64,000 nucleotides of DNA from an uncultured bacterium (lineage in GTDB: Bacteria; Bacillota; Clostridia; Lachnospirales; Lachnospiraceae). The stretch covers positions 1 through 64,000 of the forward strand of contig CANSYK010000001.1 in NCBI GenBank assembly GCA_947651225.1, written 5' to 3'. This document shows positions 16,953 through 25,892 of the stretch, piece by piece; positions within the stretch are counted from its first letter, which is position 1, and every line of letters begins with the position of its first letter. The position numbers and the translations under genes are program-made. Below the pieces are notes generated by a model. That model was given only the letters and a program-made list of their open reading frames with translations, did not search any database and was not told the DNA's origin.

Positions 16953-19900
16953 ATGATGCAGAAAATTACGCATGAAGCCATACGGCAGATGGCATCTTCG
17001 GAAACAGTGTATTACAGGGGTATGCGTTATTATGCTGCACATGCCGTAACAAAGGTAACCTGGAACGATTCAAACAAACAATATCGTTCTGTAGTAAAAG
17101 GAAGCAATCAATATCTTGTGATGATTCAGCCAGGAGAGGAAGAAATCGTATATGCCTGTAATTGTCCGGCATCTGTAAAATATACGGGTGCCTGTAAGCA
17201 CGTTGTTGCAACGCTTTTATTTATCGCAGATTATCAGCAGAGGCAGGAAATCAGTGAAACAAAGGTTCCAGAAGACCAGACGGCATATCAAATTGTGGAA
17301 TATTTCAGGAAAAGGGAATACCGTCGTCTGACACCGCAATATTACCATGTGCATTTACAGATTACAATTCCAGATTTTTTTAAAGACCATTCGGTAAAAG
17401 CATATCTAAGCATTTTTGCTGGTTGTACCAAGATGTATAAGGTTCCTAATACAAAAAAATTTATTGAAGACTGCTATCAGGAGAATACGATTCGTCTGGG
17501 AAAGGAGTTTTGCTTTATTCCGGGGGAATGTGCTTTTGATGCGGAATCTGTACCAGTGATTGAATATTTGACAGAGATTTATGAGATACAGGAAACGTTA
17601 GGAAAGACCTATTATTCTGATTTATTCAACCGCCAGGAACTTGTTCTTTCCCAGAGAATGCTTTCTAAAATGCTCCATATTATTGCAGGGACAGACTGCA
17701 CTCTTTCTCTGTATGGAAAACCTTTTAGCGAGGTATCTGTTGTAGCAGGAAATCCAGAAACTTCTTTAAAGCTTCAGATAGAAAATGAGAAAATCTTTCT
17801 GAAAAATGACAATGAGAACAAACTTCTCTCTCTCTGCAAAGACGGGAGTATTTTGTTTTATGATAACTGTCTGTACCTTCCAGAAAAGGACTTTATCTGC
17901 AACATTTTACCCTTTTACTCTACTCTTTTTCTGGAAGAGGATAAATCTTTGGAGTTCCGTGGGGAAAATAAAAGTGATTTTATCGAAAAAGTACTTCCAG
18001 TTATTAAAAAGTCTATCCATGTGTCCGTTCCGATGGAATTAAAAGACAATTATATTGTAGAGCCTTTAGCGCCAAAGCTTTATTTAGATGTTGTCTGCTT
18101 AAAAACAAAGTGTTATATCCAGGCTTCTATCCAGTTTGTCTATGGAAACTATCGTGTCAACCCACTTCATTCTTTTTCTTCTGGAAAATATATTCTTGTG
18201 CGGGATAAGGAAGAAGAGGAACGTTTGACAAGGCTTTTGTATAACCTGAATTTTAAAGTATCAGAGGATTGTTTTCTGTTAAAAAAAGAAGAGGATATTT
18301 TTGAATTGATGACAGATAAAATGAATCTTCTAACGGAGAATTTTGAAGTATTTTATTCCAAAGCATATAAATCGGCTTCCCTTCAAAAAACGGGAGTTCT
18401 TTCTGGTAAAATCCGGCTGGAAAGTGGAATTGATTTTTTAGAAATTGATTTGGATTATTCACAAATTCCTAAAGAAGAGTTAGAGGAATTTTTTAAGGCA
18501 ATTCGTTTAAAAAAGAGGTACTATCGTTTAAAAAGCGGGGCATTTGTCAATTTACAGGAACAAAACAGCCAGCTTCGTGCCCTTGCCTGGATGATTGAAA
18601 ATGAACAGGCAGAGGAAAATGGAAGAATTCATCTTCCCAAAACAGCAGCGCTTTTTCTGGAGGAACTTCTTCCAAAAGGAAACAGGATACAAAAGGAAGA
18701 GACGTATCAGAAGCTGGTAGAAAAACTTCATTCGCCGGAAAAGGCAGACTGGGAATTTCCAAAGAATGTGCAGGCAGAACTGCGTCCTTATCAAAAGGTG
18801 GGGTATCAGTGGTTAAAGACGCTTGCATATTATGGAATGGGCGGGATTTTAGCGGACGATATGGGACTTGGAAAGACGTTGCAGGCAATCGTTTATATCT
18901 GTTCAAATCCTAGTGAAAAGACGTTAATTGTCTGCCCAACCTCCCTTGCCTACAACTGGCAGGAGGAATTTGAAAAGTTTGCGCCCTCTGTCCGTACAAA
19001 GATTATATCAGGAACGCCAGAAGAACGATATGCGGCAATTGAAGAAGCAAAGGAAGAAAATGTACTGATTACCACCTACCCATTGATTCGGAAAGATATT
19101 GAATATTACCGCAAGATTACCTTTGATCACTTTTTTATTGATGAAGCGCAGTTTATCAAAAATCCCGGTTCCTTGAGCGCAAAGGCAGTCAAGGCAGTCA
19201 AGGCAAAGCACCGCTTTGCGCTGACTGGGACCCCGATTGAAAATGCACTTTCAGAACTGTGGTCTATGTTTGATTTTATTATGCCTGGATTTTTCCCACG
19301 TTACTCTAAATTTAGTGAAATCTATGAAAAGCCGATTATGCGTGGTGAAGATGAAACGGTCATGCAGGAATTAAAGCTTCGGACGCATCCGTTCATTCTG
19401 CGTAGAATGAAAAAGCAGGTTTTAAAGGAGCTGCCTGATAAGACAGAGAGTATGAGAATGGCAGAAATGACAAAGAAGCAGAGAAAAATTTATCTGTCGT
19501 ATCTTTCCAGAATCCAGGAGGAAATGAAAAATAATGAAGAACTTCAGGCAGGAGGAAGAATCCAGATTCTTTCTGCTTTAACAAGGCTCCGCCAGATTTG
19601 CTGCCATCCCGGAACTTTTGTAGAAAATTATACAGGCGGAAGCGGAAAGTTAGATTTGCTGATGGAACAGCTTCCGGATATTCTGGATGGAGGCCATAGT
19701 GTTATTATCTTTTCACAGTTTACCTCCATGCTTTCTATTATTGCTGAGGGATTGGATGAAACAGGAATTGCCTATTATTATCTTGCGGGTTCAACAAAAG
19801 CGGTAGATAGAAGGCGCTATGTGAAAGAATTTAATGAAGGAAGAGTAAAGGTATTTTTGATTTCTTTAAAAGCAGGCGGCACAGGGCTAAATCTTGTCGG

Positions 19901-20150
19901 GGCAGATACCGTAATCCATTTTGATCCCTGGTGGAATCCGGCAGTCGAAGAACAGGCAACAGACCGTGCATATCGAATTGGACAGGATAAACAGGTCCAT
20001 GTAATTAAATACGTGATGAAAGATTCGATTGAAGAAAAGATTTATCAGCTCCAGCGCCGGAAAAAAGAGCTTTCGGAAAGCGTCATTGATTCGGGAGAGG
20101 TATTTATTAATCAGTTGTCGGAAAAGGAGCTTTTGGATCTGTTTTGGTAA
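16953..20150 (+). CDS. SNF2-family helicase with SWIM zinc finger
   Basis: A 1065-residue DNA-translocase-type ATPase. Near residues 65-85 a SWIM finger is present (CNCPASVKYTGACKH, CxC...CxH). A long bacterial SNF2-associated region follows, then two RecA-like lobes from about residue 620: motif I DDMGLGKTLQAI, II DEAQFIKN, III ALTGTPIEN, V GGTGLNLVGADTVIHFDPWWNP, VI QATDRAYRIGQ. All core motifs are intact. In bacteria such proteins are often called RapA/HepA-like, but the SWIM type is a separate group of unclear role in DNA or transcription remodelling. ATG codons at 16953 and 16956 follow GGGAGGGA; the ORF-track TTG at 16950 is less likely. Confidence 0.93.
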   Translation: MMQKITHEAIRQMASSETVYYRGMRYYAAHAVTKVTWNDSNKQYRSVVKGSNQYLVMIQPGEEEIVYACNCPASVKYTGACKHVVATLLFIADYQQRQEISETKVPEDQTAYQIVEYFRKREYRRLTPQYYHVHLQITIPDFFKDHSVKAYLSIFAGCTKMYKVPNTKKFIEDCYQENTIRLGKEFCFIPGECAFDAESVPVIEYLTEIYEIQETLGKTYYSDLFNRQELVLSQRMLSKMLHIIAGTDCTLSLYGKPFSEVSVVAGNPETSLKLQIENEKIFLKNDNENKLLSLCKDGSILFYDNCLYLPEKDFICNILPFYSTLFLEEDKSLEFRGENKSDFIEKVLPVIKKSIHVSVPMELKDNYIVEPLAPKLYLDVVCLKTKCYIQASIQFVYGNYRVNPLHSFSSGKYILVRDKEEEERLTRLLYNLNFKVSEDCFLLKKEEDIFELMTDKMNLLTENFEVFYSKAYKSASLQKTGVLSGKIRLESGIDFLEIDLDYSQIPKEELEEFFKAIRLKKRYYRLKSGAFVNLQEQNSQLRALAWMIENEQAEENGRIHLPKTAALFLEELLPKGNRIQKEETYQKLVEKLHSPEKADWEFPKNVQAELRPYQKVGYQWLKTLAYYGMGGILADDMGLGKTLQAIVYICSNPSEKTLIVCPTSLAYNWQEEFEKFAPSVRTKIISGTPEERYAAIEEAKEENVLITTYPLIRKDIEYYRKITFDHFFIDEAQFIKNPGSLSAKAVKAVKAKHRFALTGTPIENALSELWSMFDFIMPGFFPRYSKFSEIYEKPIMRGEDETVMQELKLRTHPFILRRMKKQVLKELPDKTESMRMAEMTKKQRKIYLSYLSRIQEEMKNNEELQAGGRIQILSALTRLRQICCHPGTFVENYTGGSGKLDLLMEQLPDILDGGHSVIIFSQFTSMLSIIAEGLDETGIAYYYLAGSTKAVDRRRYVKEFNEGRVKVFLISLKAGGTGLNLVGADTVIHFDPWWNPAVEEQATDRAYRIGQDKQVHVIKYVMKDSIEEKIYQLQRRKKELSESVIDSGEVFINQLSEKELLDLFW

Positions 20151-20202
20151 GGGTTGTATTAACCAGTGGTTTATTAATATTAACTGCAGGAGTAGGATGA
20201 AT

Positions 20203-21339
20203 ATGAAAGTTGTGATTGCAATGGATTCCTTTAAGGGCAGCATGAGTTCTATGGAAGCAGGGAATGCTGCTAAAGCGGGGATTGAAAAGGCCTGCAATGC
20301 CAAAGTGGTTGTAAAACCTCTTGCCGATGGCGGCGAGGGAACGACAGAAGCGTTGGTGGAAGGGCTGGGAGGAAGATTTGTTACAGCAGAAGTTACAGGT
20401 GCCCCTGGAAAAAAGGTTACAGTAAAGTATGGAATTTTACAGGATAATAAAACAGCCATAATGGAGATGGCAGAGGCTGCCGGAATTACGCTTGCAAAAC
20501 AGGAAGAATTAAATCCTTTGACAGCAACTACTTATGGTGTTGGTGAGATGATATTGGATGCTTTAAAACGGGGTTGCCGTAAATTTATGATTGGAATTGG
20601 CGGCAGTATGACAAGCGAAGGCGGTGTCGGCATGCTGCAGGCATTGGGAGCTGAGATTCTTTTGCAGGATGGATGTTTTGCTACGCCAGGAATACAGGAT
20701 TTGGACCGTATTGCATCGATCAATACCAAGAATATGCCAAAGGAACTGCAGGACTGCCATTTTCAGATTGCCTGTGATGTAAAAAATCCTCTTTGTGGGG
20801 AAAATGGCGCAGTCTATGTATTTGGGGCGCAAAAAGGGATCAGAAAAGAGCAAAAAGCTCTCTTTGACAAAAAGATGGCATATTTTGCAGATAAGACAAA
20901 GGAGTACACGGGAAAGGATTATCGGACAGAGGCAGGCGCAGGAGCAGCAGGCGGGCTTGGATTTGCCTTTTTAAGCTATTTTGAAAAGGTGGAATTAAAA
21001 CCAGGAATTGATATTGTTTTAGATGCAATCGGCCTGGAACAGGAAATTAAGGATGCGGACATTGTTATTACCGGGGAAGGGCTTTTGGATTCCCAGACAG
21101 CAATGGGCAAAGCTCCAGCCGGTGTTGCCTGCCTTGCAAAAAAATATGGTGTAATGGTGCTTGCATTGGCAGGGGGTGTAACAAAAGAGGCAGTAGTCTG
21201 TAATGCTATTGGAATTGATGCATTTTTTCCAATTGTCAGAGGGATCACGACACGGGAAGAGGCGATGAAAAAAGAGAATGCAAAAGAAAATATGACATTG
21301 GCTGCAGAGCAGGTATTCCGGCTGCTGCAGCTATCTTGA
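20203..21339 (+). CDS. glxK: Glycerate 2-kinase
   Basis: A 378-residue GlxK/GarK-type glycerate kinase, phosphorylating D-glycerate to 2-phosphoglycerate for entry to lower glycolysis. The family opening MKVVIAMDSFKGSMSS, the PLADGGEGTTEAL motif and GIGGSMTSEGGVGMLQALG are all present, as is the late DIVITGEGLLDSQTAMGKAP. The ORF-track start at 20029 lies inside the SNF2 gene; I use the ATG at 20203 after GCAGGAG. ATG 20197 is an alternative. The subtype symbol is by similarity only. Confidence 0.92.
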   Translation: MKVVIAMDSFKGSMSSMEAGNAAKAGIEKACNAKVVVKPLADGGEGTTEALVEGLGGRFVTAEVTGAPGKKVTVKYGILQDNKTAIMEMAEAAGITLAKQEELNPLTATTYGVGEMILDALKRGCRKFMIGIGGSMTSEGGVGMLQALGAEILLQDGCFATPGIQDLDRIASINTKNMPKELQDCHFQIACDVKNPLCGENGAVYVFGAQKGIRKEQKALFDKKMAYFADKTKEYTGKDYRTEAGAGAAGGLGFAFLSYFEKVELKPGIDIVLDAIGLEQEIKDADIVITGEGLLDSQTAMGKAPAGVACLAKKYGVMVLALAGGVTKEAVVCNAIGIDAFFPIVRGITTREEAMKKENAKENMTLAAEQVFRLLQLS

Positions 21340-21352
21340 AAGGAATAAAGCA

Positions 21353-22129
21353 ATGACTAATAAGGAAATCTTAAAAATTGCAATGGAACAGTCGGCCATT
21401 GATTTGCAATGTGAGGTACAGGCGTTTTCTCAGACAGAAAATGTTGTGGTATCTTCTAAATGTTCTTCCTGTGCCAGAAAATATCTGGAATTACCATTTC
21501 TCTGTAATCTGGTAAGCTATGGAAGCAATATTGTGGCATCGGCTAGTCCACAATATCGGGAGATTGTAGAATCTTATATTTCAAAATATGAACTCAGCCA
21601 TTGTTTTGAAACACCAAATATCTATGTCCTAAACGAGGCTTTTGCCCCTTTTGGGGCCAAGGTATGTTTTATGGCAGAATATTTTTTGCCAGATGTAAAT
21701 CAATTAAAGATTCTGCCCTGTCAATACGAAACAAGAGTGCTGGGAAGCAATGATTTTGCAGAGCTTTATACCCATGAGTGGTCAAATGCATTGTGTGAAA
21801 AAAGAAAGGAATTGGATGTGCTTGGCGTTGGGGCATATGACCATGGCAGGTTAATCGGGCTTGCTGCCTGTTCTGCAGACTGTGATACCATGTGGCAGAT
21901 CGGAATTGATGTTTTGCCGGAATACCGCAGGCAGGGAATTGCGGCAGCGCTGACAAGTAAATTAGCTGCTGAAATTTTAAATCGGGATAAGGTTCCGTTT
22001 TATTGCTGCGCATGGTCAAATATTAAATCAGCAAGAAATGCTATGCGCAGCGGCTTTTGTCCATCGTGGGTGGAACTGACAGTAAAGACAAATGAATTTG
22101 TAGAGGAAATGAACACAAAGGGCAAATAA
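21353..22129 (+). CDS. GNAT-family acetyltransferase
   Basis: A 258-residue protein whose C-terminal half is a GNAT domain: IGIDVLPEYRRQGIAAALTSKLA contains the acetyl-CoA-binding Q/RxxGxA loop, followed by YCCAWSNIKSARNAMRSGF. The N-terminal half (about 1-130) has several Cys (CSSCARKYLELPFLC) and no motif I recognise. The substrate is unknown. It starts 13 bases after the glycerate kinase stop with an AAAGGAATA site, so the two may be cotranscribed. Confidence 0.82.
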   Translation: MTNKEILKIAMEQSAIDLQCEVQAFSQTENVVVSSKCSSCARKYLELPFLCNLVSYGSNIVASASPQYREIVESYISKYELSHCFETPNIYVLNEAFAPFGAKVCFMAEYFLPDVNQLKILPCQYETRVLGSNDFAELYTHEWSNALCEKRKELDVLGVGAYDHGRLIGLAACSADCDTMWQIGIDVLPEYRRQGIAAALTSKLAAEILNRDKVPFYCCAWSNIKSARNAMRSGFCPSWVELTVKTNEFVEEMNTKGK

Positions 22130-22200
22130 AGACGAGCGTTGAATCACCATAACAAAATAGATGGCGTATGATTGGAAATTTAAGAAAGCAGGGATAAATC

Positions 22201-22488
22201 ATGAAGATGGAACAGGTATATGCACAAATTAGGGACATTGCAAAACAGCATCAGGTGAAAAAAATAGTTCTATTTGGTTCCAGGGCAAGGGGCGATTATC
22301 AGGAAAAAAGCGATATTGACCTGGCAGTCTATGATTGCCAGGATTTCTTTGAATTTTCCTGTCAACTAGAGGAAGAGTTATGGTCATTATTGCGGTTGGA
22401 TCTGATTGATATGAGTGCAATATCCGTGTCGAAAGAATTAATCAAGGAGATAGAGAGAGATGGGGTGATATTATATGAAGCGATTTGA
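22201..22488 (+). CDS. mntA: MNT-type nucleotidyltransferase antitoxin
   Basis: A 95-residue minimal nucleotidyltransferase with GSRARGDYQEKSDIDLAVYD (G-S...D-x-D catalytic signature) and a later Asp in RLDLIDMS. In MNT-HEPT systems this protein AMPylates and so neutralises its HEPT partner, encoded next door. The genes overlap by 14 bp (22475-22488), typical for the pair. The start follows AAAGCAGGGATAAATC. Confidence 0.88.
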   Translation: MKMEQVYAQIRDIAKQHQVKKIVLFGSRARGDYQEKSDIDLAVYDCQDFFEFSCQLEEELWSLLRLDLIDMSAISVSKELIKEIERDGVILYEAI

Positions 22489-22882
22489 TCAGTATCTAAG
22501 GCATTTAGAAGTATTGCAAAGAGCTAACCAGGAAGATTTGGAAAATGAGTTTATTATCAGTGGTATTATTGATAAGTTTTTTATTCAATTTGAGTTAGGC
22601 TGGAAAGTATTAAAACAGCTGCTGCAATATGAAGGGGAAGGGATTTCACGTTCTAGTTCACCTAGGGATATTATCAAGGCGGCATATGTCTGTTTTGATT
22701 TTTTGGATGAAGAAACATGGCTTTGTATGTTGCAGAAGCGTAATGACACAACCCATATTTATAATGAAGATGTCGCCAGACAGTTAGTACAAGAGATATT
22801 AGAAACTTATATTCTTGCGTTCAAACATATGGGTGCTGCAGTACAAAATCGTTATGGAAAAGTTTTGGAGGAAATGCCATGA
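22475..22882 (+). CDS. hepT: HEPT-domain RNase toxin
   Basis: A 135-residue HEPT protein of the HI0074 (nucleotidyltransferase substrate-binding) group. The catalytic RNase motif Rx4H and following Tyr appear as RNDTTHIY (about residues 90-97); that Tyr is the residue AMPylated by MNT partners in studied homologues. The FELGWKVLKQLLQYEG stretch is also characteristic. It overlaps mntA and ends at a bidirectional terminator. The motif being intact suggests an active toxin. Confidence 0.88.
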   Translation: MKRFDQYLRHLEVLQRANQEDLENEFIISGIIDKFFIQFELGWKVLKQLLQYEGEGISRSSSPRDIIKAAYVCFDFLDEETWLCMLQKRNDTTHIYNEDVARQLVQEILETYILAFKHMGAAVQNRYGKVLEEMP

Positions 22883-22911
22883 GGGCTTTCCACTTTCTTC
22901 AACAGAAGTAC

Positions 22912-22945
22912 AAAGGCATATGCAGCCAGCATATGCCTTTTCTTG
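22912..22945. terminator. Bidirectional terminator
   Basis: AAAGGCATATGC (22912-22923) and GCATATGCCTTT (22929-22940) make a perfect 12-bp stem with a 5-nt loop and T/A-rich flanks on both strands. It serves the MNT-HEPT pair (plus) and the Uma2 gene (minus), which converge here. Confidence 0.88.
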
Positions 22946-22948
22946 TGA

Positions 22949-23512
22949 CTAAGTATTTAGCAGATCGGAAATATCAGAGAAGTTGATAAACAAATCATCA
23001 TAGATATTAACTTTGATTGTGGATTCAAAGGAATACTGGATGTTTAGCAAGTCCCCTTCAAAATAGTTGACCGTTATCATCCGGCGTTTCGGATCCACAA
23101 TCCAGTATTCTCGGACACCGTAATTTTTGTAATAATATGCCTTCCGGATATAATCATCTGACGGATTTCTAAGAGAAACCATTTCAATGATAAAATCTGG
23201 GGCACCATTGCAGCGCTTTCCGTCAAGTTTGTCTTTATCACATACAATCATTAGGTCGGGTTGCACGATTGTAAGTGGGTTATCATTCAATTTCACATCA
23301 AATGGAGCGGGAAATACAGAACAATTGCCGTCTTTTCTCCTGATATAGTTTCGCAATGAGACAAGCAGCTCAGTAAGGATAGTCTGATGTATCTGTGATG
23401 GACTGGCCATGTCGTAGAGGATGCCATCAAAGACTTCCATCCTTTTTTCCTCTGGAAGAGCTGTGTACTGCTCCAGGGTGATTGTTTCTGGCTGTGGTTG
23501 TAATGCTGACAT
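22949..23512 (-). CDS. Uma2-family PD-(D/E)XK nuclease-like protein, copy 1
   Basis: A 187-residue DUF820/Uma2 protein. Features are ITLEQYTALPEEKRMEVFDG, VFPAPFDVKL, IVQPDLMIVCD (catalytic Asp strand), DFIIEMVSLRNPSDDYIRKAYYYKNYGVREYWIVDP. The family fold is that of restriction-like endonucleases, but its biology is poorly known; it is very abundant in cyanobacteria. A close paralogue lies at 61376-61942. Here the usual EIVSP motif is EMVSL. I start at ATG 23512, eight bases after AGGAAG; GTG 23521 is the ORF-track start. Confidence 0.85.
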   Translation of the reverse strand: MSALQPQPETITLEQYTALPEEKRMEVFDGILYDMASPSQIHQTILTELLVSLRNYIRRKDGNCSVFPAPFDVKLNDNPLTIVQPDLMIVCDKDKLDGKRCNGAPDFIIEMVSLRNPSDDYIRKAYYYKNYGVREYWIVDPKRRMITVNYFEGDLLNIQYSFESTIKVNIYDDLFINFSDISDLLNT

Positions 23513-23559
23513 AAGTATCACTTCCTTTTTAAAGTATTGCGTATAGTATTCTCGACAAT

Positions 23560-23588
23560 ATAATAACCCTAAATAGGTTGTTCGTCAA
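23560..23588 (-). promoter_or_regulatory. Promoter of Uma2 copy 1
   Basis: On the minus strand TTGACG, a 17-bp spacer and TATTAT precede the Uma2 gene by about 50 bp. Each box is one mismatch from the vegetative consensus. Confidence 0.6.
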
Positions 23589-23650
23589 TTAATAAGGAAT
23601 TGTTTAGAACAGCCTACACGCTGGATATTCTAAAAAAACAATAAACTGCC

Positions 23651-23678
23651 TTGACAACAAAACAGATATCATTATAAT
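23651..23678 (+). promoter_or_regulatory. Strong sigma-A promoter
   Basis: TTGACA and TATAAT, both perfect, are separated by 16 bp. The start point would be near 23685, only five bases before a hairpin with a T-run, so most transcripts may stop early. The next gene downstream is the MarR-like regulator at 23986, 300 bases away. Confidence 0.8.
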
Positions 23679-23689
23679 TATTAAAGATA

Positions 23690-23720
23690 GGGGCAGCACA
23701 GATGTGTCTGCCCTTTTCTT
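23690..23720 (+). terminator. Leader terminator or attenuator
   Basis: GGGCAG (23691-23696) pairs with CTGCCC (23708-23713), followed by TTTTCTT. It sits at the very start of the transcript from the 23651 promoter. It may end a very short RNA or attenuate the regulator-gltA operon. No antiterminator was identified. Confidence 0.6.
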
Positions 23721-23816
23721 CTAAACGAGAGGAACGGATCAGAAAGTATTTGTTTTTTCCAACAGTTTGCGGACTTTATGGCTTCCAATATAAGAAGCAA
23801 TTTTTTTGCGACAGTA

Positions 23817-23843
23817 TTAGCACTCTTTTGATGAGTGTGCTAA
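23817..23843 (+). promoter_or_regulatory. CIRCE-like HrcA operator
   Basis: TTAGCACTC, nine bases, then GTGTGCTAA matches the CIRCE consensus (TTAGCACTC-N9-GAGTGCTAA) at 17 of 18 positions. CIRCE is the binding site of the heat-shock repressor HrcA, normally ahead of groESL or dnaK operons. Neither is in the window; this copy is 143 bp upstream of the MarR-like gene. A further hairpin (ATGCAAAA/TTTTGCAT, 23883-23907) follows. The match is seen; HrcA binding is inference. Confidence 0.6.
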
Positions 23844-23985
23844 CAAAATTGTAAGAATTTTTTAACATTAATTTAATATATTATGCAAAAGGCTGCCCTT
23901 TTTGCATGATTTTAAGAAATTGCGGTTAACAGAACAGTAAGTTATTTATTCACCGTTCTTTAGTGAAAATGAAAGGGGGACATTT

Positions 23986-24501
23986 ATGCAGGAATATACA
24001 ACAGAAAAGAAAAAATTAGATATCACAAAGCTTTCCAATGAACTGACCTACCAGAGGTATCTTTTTAACAGAAACCAGATGAAACAGCTTTTTCAAAAGC
24101 TCAGTGTACCAGAATATATTGCGTTGCAGAATATATCAGAAATCAGCAAAGAGTCTGCAATTTATTCTGGCAGGACGTATTTAAAGGATTTAGCAGAAAG
24201 TATGCACCTTACAATCCGCCAGACTTCTAAAATGGTGGGAAATTTGAAGGACAGGGGGCTACTTTTGTGGTCGCATGACGGAGATGGAAGTGAAGGAACA
24301 TATGTAACGATTACCGAATCCGGAGAAATGGTTTTAAGCGAACATGAGGCCTCTCTTGGGGAATATTATAAGAAGGTAATTGCTAAATTTGGGGAAGATA
24401 ATTTAATCCAGCTTCTCCAATTGATGAAGCAGTTAGATACCGTAATGGGCGGCGAGCTTGAAGGATTGGAGGGCGATGAAAAGAATGATACAGATGAATG
24501 A
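23986..24501 (+). CDS. MarR-type winged-helix regulator
   Basis: A 171-residue protein with a winged-helix core: LSVPEYIALQNISE, TYLKDLAESMHLTIRQTSKMVGNLKDRGLL (recognition helix) and the wing GSEGTYVTITESGEMVL. This is the MarR layout. GAAAGGGGGAC precedes the ATG. The 3' end overlaps the likely gltA start, so it is cotranscribed with citrate synthase and may control that operon. The ligand is unknown. The upstream 464-base region holds a promoter, an early terminator and a CIRCE-like site. Confidence 0.8.
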   Translation: MQEYTTEKKKLDITKLSNELTYQRYLFNRNQMKQLFQKLSVPEYIALQNISEISKESAIYSGRTYLKDLAESMHLTIRQTSKMVGNLKDRGLLLWSHDGDGSEGTYVTITESGEMVLSEHEASLGEYYKKVIAKFGEDNLIQLLQLMKQLDTVMGGELEGLEGDEKNDTDE

Positions 24502-25810
24502 TTATACTAAGAAGATGGAAGAGGTATGCAAAAAAAACGACAGTGTTGCCAGACGTTTATATGCGGAATATGGAGTAAACCTTGGGCTTCGTGATGAAAA
24601 TGGAAATGGTGTTTTGACAGGGCTTACCAATATTTCGAAAATCGTTTCTTCCCATGTGGTAGGCGGGCAAAAAGTTCCGTGTGACGGGCAGCTCTGGTAC
24701 AGGGGATACCGTGTGGAAAACCTGATTCAGAATTTGGGGAAGGATAAACTGGGGTTTGAAAAAATCGCTTTTCTTTTATTGATGGGAGAGCTGCCTTCCA
24801 AAGAAGAGGAGGCAGAATTTGCAGAGCAGATTGGCAGATGCAGAATCCTCCCAACAAATTTTACAAGAGATGTGATTATGAAGGCTCCCAGTGAGGACAT
24901 TATGAACCTGATGACCAGAAGTATTTTAACGCTTGCTTCTTATGATACAAGGGCAAAAGATACCAGTCTTAGTAATTCTTTGCGGCAGTGCATTCAGTTA
25001 ATCAGTGAATTTCCATTATTGGCGATCTATGGCTATCACGCATATAATCACTTTGAAAGACAGGATAGTATGTATATTCATCATCCAGATCCTGGTCTCT
25101 CAACAGCGGAAAACCTTTTGATGCTGTTGCGTCCAAATCAGAAATACACACACGTGGAAGCAAAAGTTTTAGACACAGCTTTGATTCTTCATATGGAGCA
25201 TGGTGGTGGTAACAATTCTACTTTTACGACAAGAGTAGTAACATCTTCTGGCTCAGATACCTATTCTACGATTGCGGCGGCAATGTCTTCCTTAAAAGGG
25301 CCAAAGCATGGTGGGGCAAACATTAAGGTAATGGAAATGATGGATGATATCAGGCTTCATGTAAGTGATTACTCTGATAAGGAAGAAATTGGGGCATATC
25401 TGGCCAAATTGGTAGATAAAGAAGCATTTGACAAAAAAGGCCTGATTTATGGTATGGGACATGCTGTCTACTCTCTATCTGATCCAAGAGAACTGGTATT
25501 TAAAAAATATGTGGAAGAGTTAGCGCAGGAAAAGGGAATGCAGGAGGATATGGAATTATATCAGAATATTGAAGAAATCGCTCCGCAGATTATTGCAAAG
25601 AAACGCCGCATTTATAAAGGAGTAAGTCCGAATGTAGACTTTTACAGTGGTTTTGTCTATGATATGCTTGGGATTCCACGGGAACTTTATACCGCAATTT
25701 TTGCGATTGCAAGGGTAGTGGGCTGGAGTGCACATCGGATTGAAGAATTAATTTGTGCAGATAAAATTATCCGTCCAGCATATATGAGCGTTATGGTAGA
25801 AAAGGAATAA
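24485..25810 (+). CDS. gltA: Citrate synthase (citrate/methylcitrate synthase family)
   Basis: A 441-residue enzyme that condenses acetyl-CoA with oxaloacetate (or propionyl-CoA in methylcitrate synthases). Catalytic signatures are EHGGGNNSTFTTRV, the GPKHGGAN loop, and GMGHAVYSLSDPR; SPNVDFYSGFVYDMLGIP is the C-terminal active-site segment. In fermenters it commonly feeds 2-oxoglutarate and glutamate synthesis. The start is uncertain among 24476, 24485 and 24494; GGAGGG at 24468-24473 favours 24485. It overlaps the regulator gene. Confidence 0.92.
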   Translation: MIQMNDYTKKMEEVCKKNDSVARRLYAEYGVNLGLRDENGNGVLTGLTNISKIVSSHVVGGQKVPCDGQLWYRGYRVENLIQNLGKDKLGFEKIAFLLLMGELPSKEEEAEFAEQIGRCRILPTNFTRDVIMKAPSEDIMNLMTRSILTLASYDTRAKDTSLSNSLRQCIQLISEFPLLAIYGYHAYNHFERQDSMYIHHPDPGLSTAENLLMLLRPNQKYTHVEAKVLDTALILHMEHGGGNNSTFTTRVVTSSGSDTYSTIAAAMSSLKGPKHGGANIKVMEMMDDIRLHVSDYSDKEEIGAYLAKLVDKEAFDKKGLIYGMGHAVYSLSDPRELVFKKYVEELAQEKGMQEDMELYQNIEEIAPQIIAKKRRIYKGVSPNVDFYSGFVYDMLGIPRELYTAIFAIARVVGWSAHRIEELICADKIIRPAYMSVMVEKE

Positions 25811-25892
25811 ACCTGTTTAAAATGTGGACGGAATACTGTGATTAAGATCTGTGCAGAATAGACAGGTTGTATCAGTAGAGGAACGATGAAAA

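Noticed and set aside
19182-19206. Nine-base tandem repeat AAGGCAGTC in the SNF2 gene
   Set aside because: It encodes AKAVKAVKAK, an ordinary stretch between helicase motifs II and III in this family.
20029-20202. Longer N-terminus for glycerate kinase
   Set aside because: It reads antisense-like sequence inside the end of the SNF2 gene in another frame.
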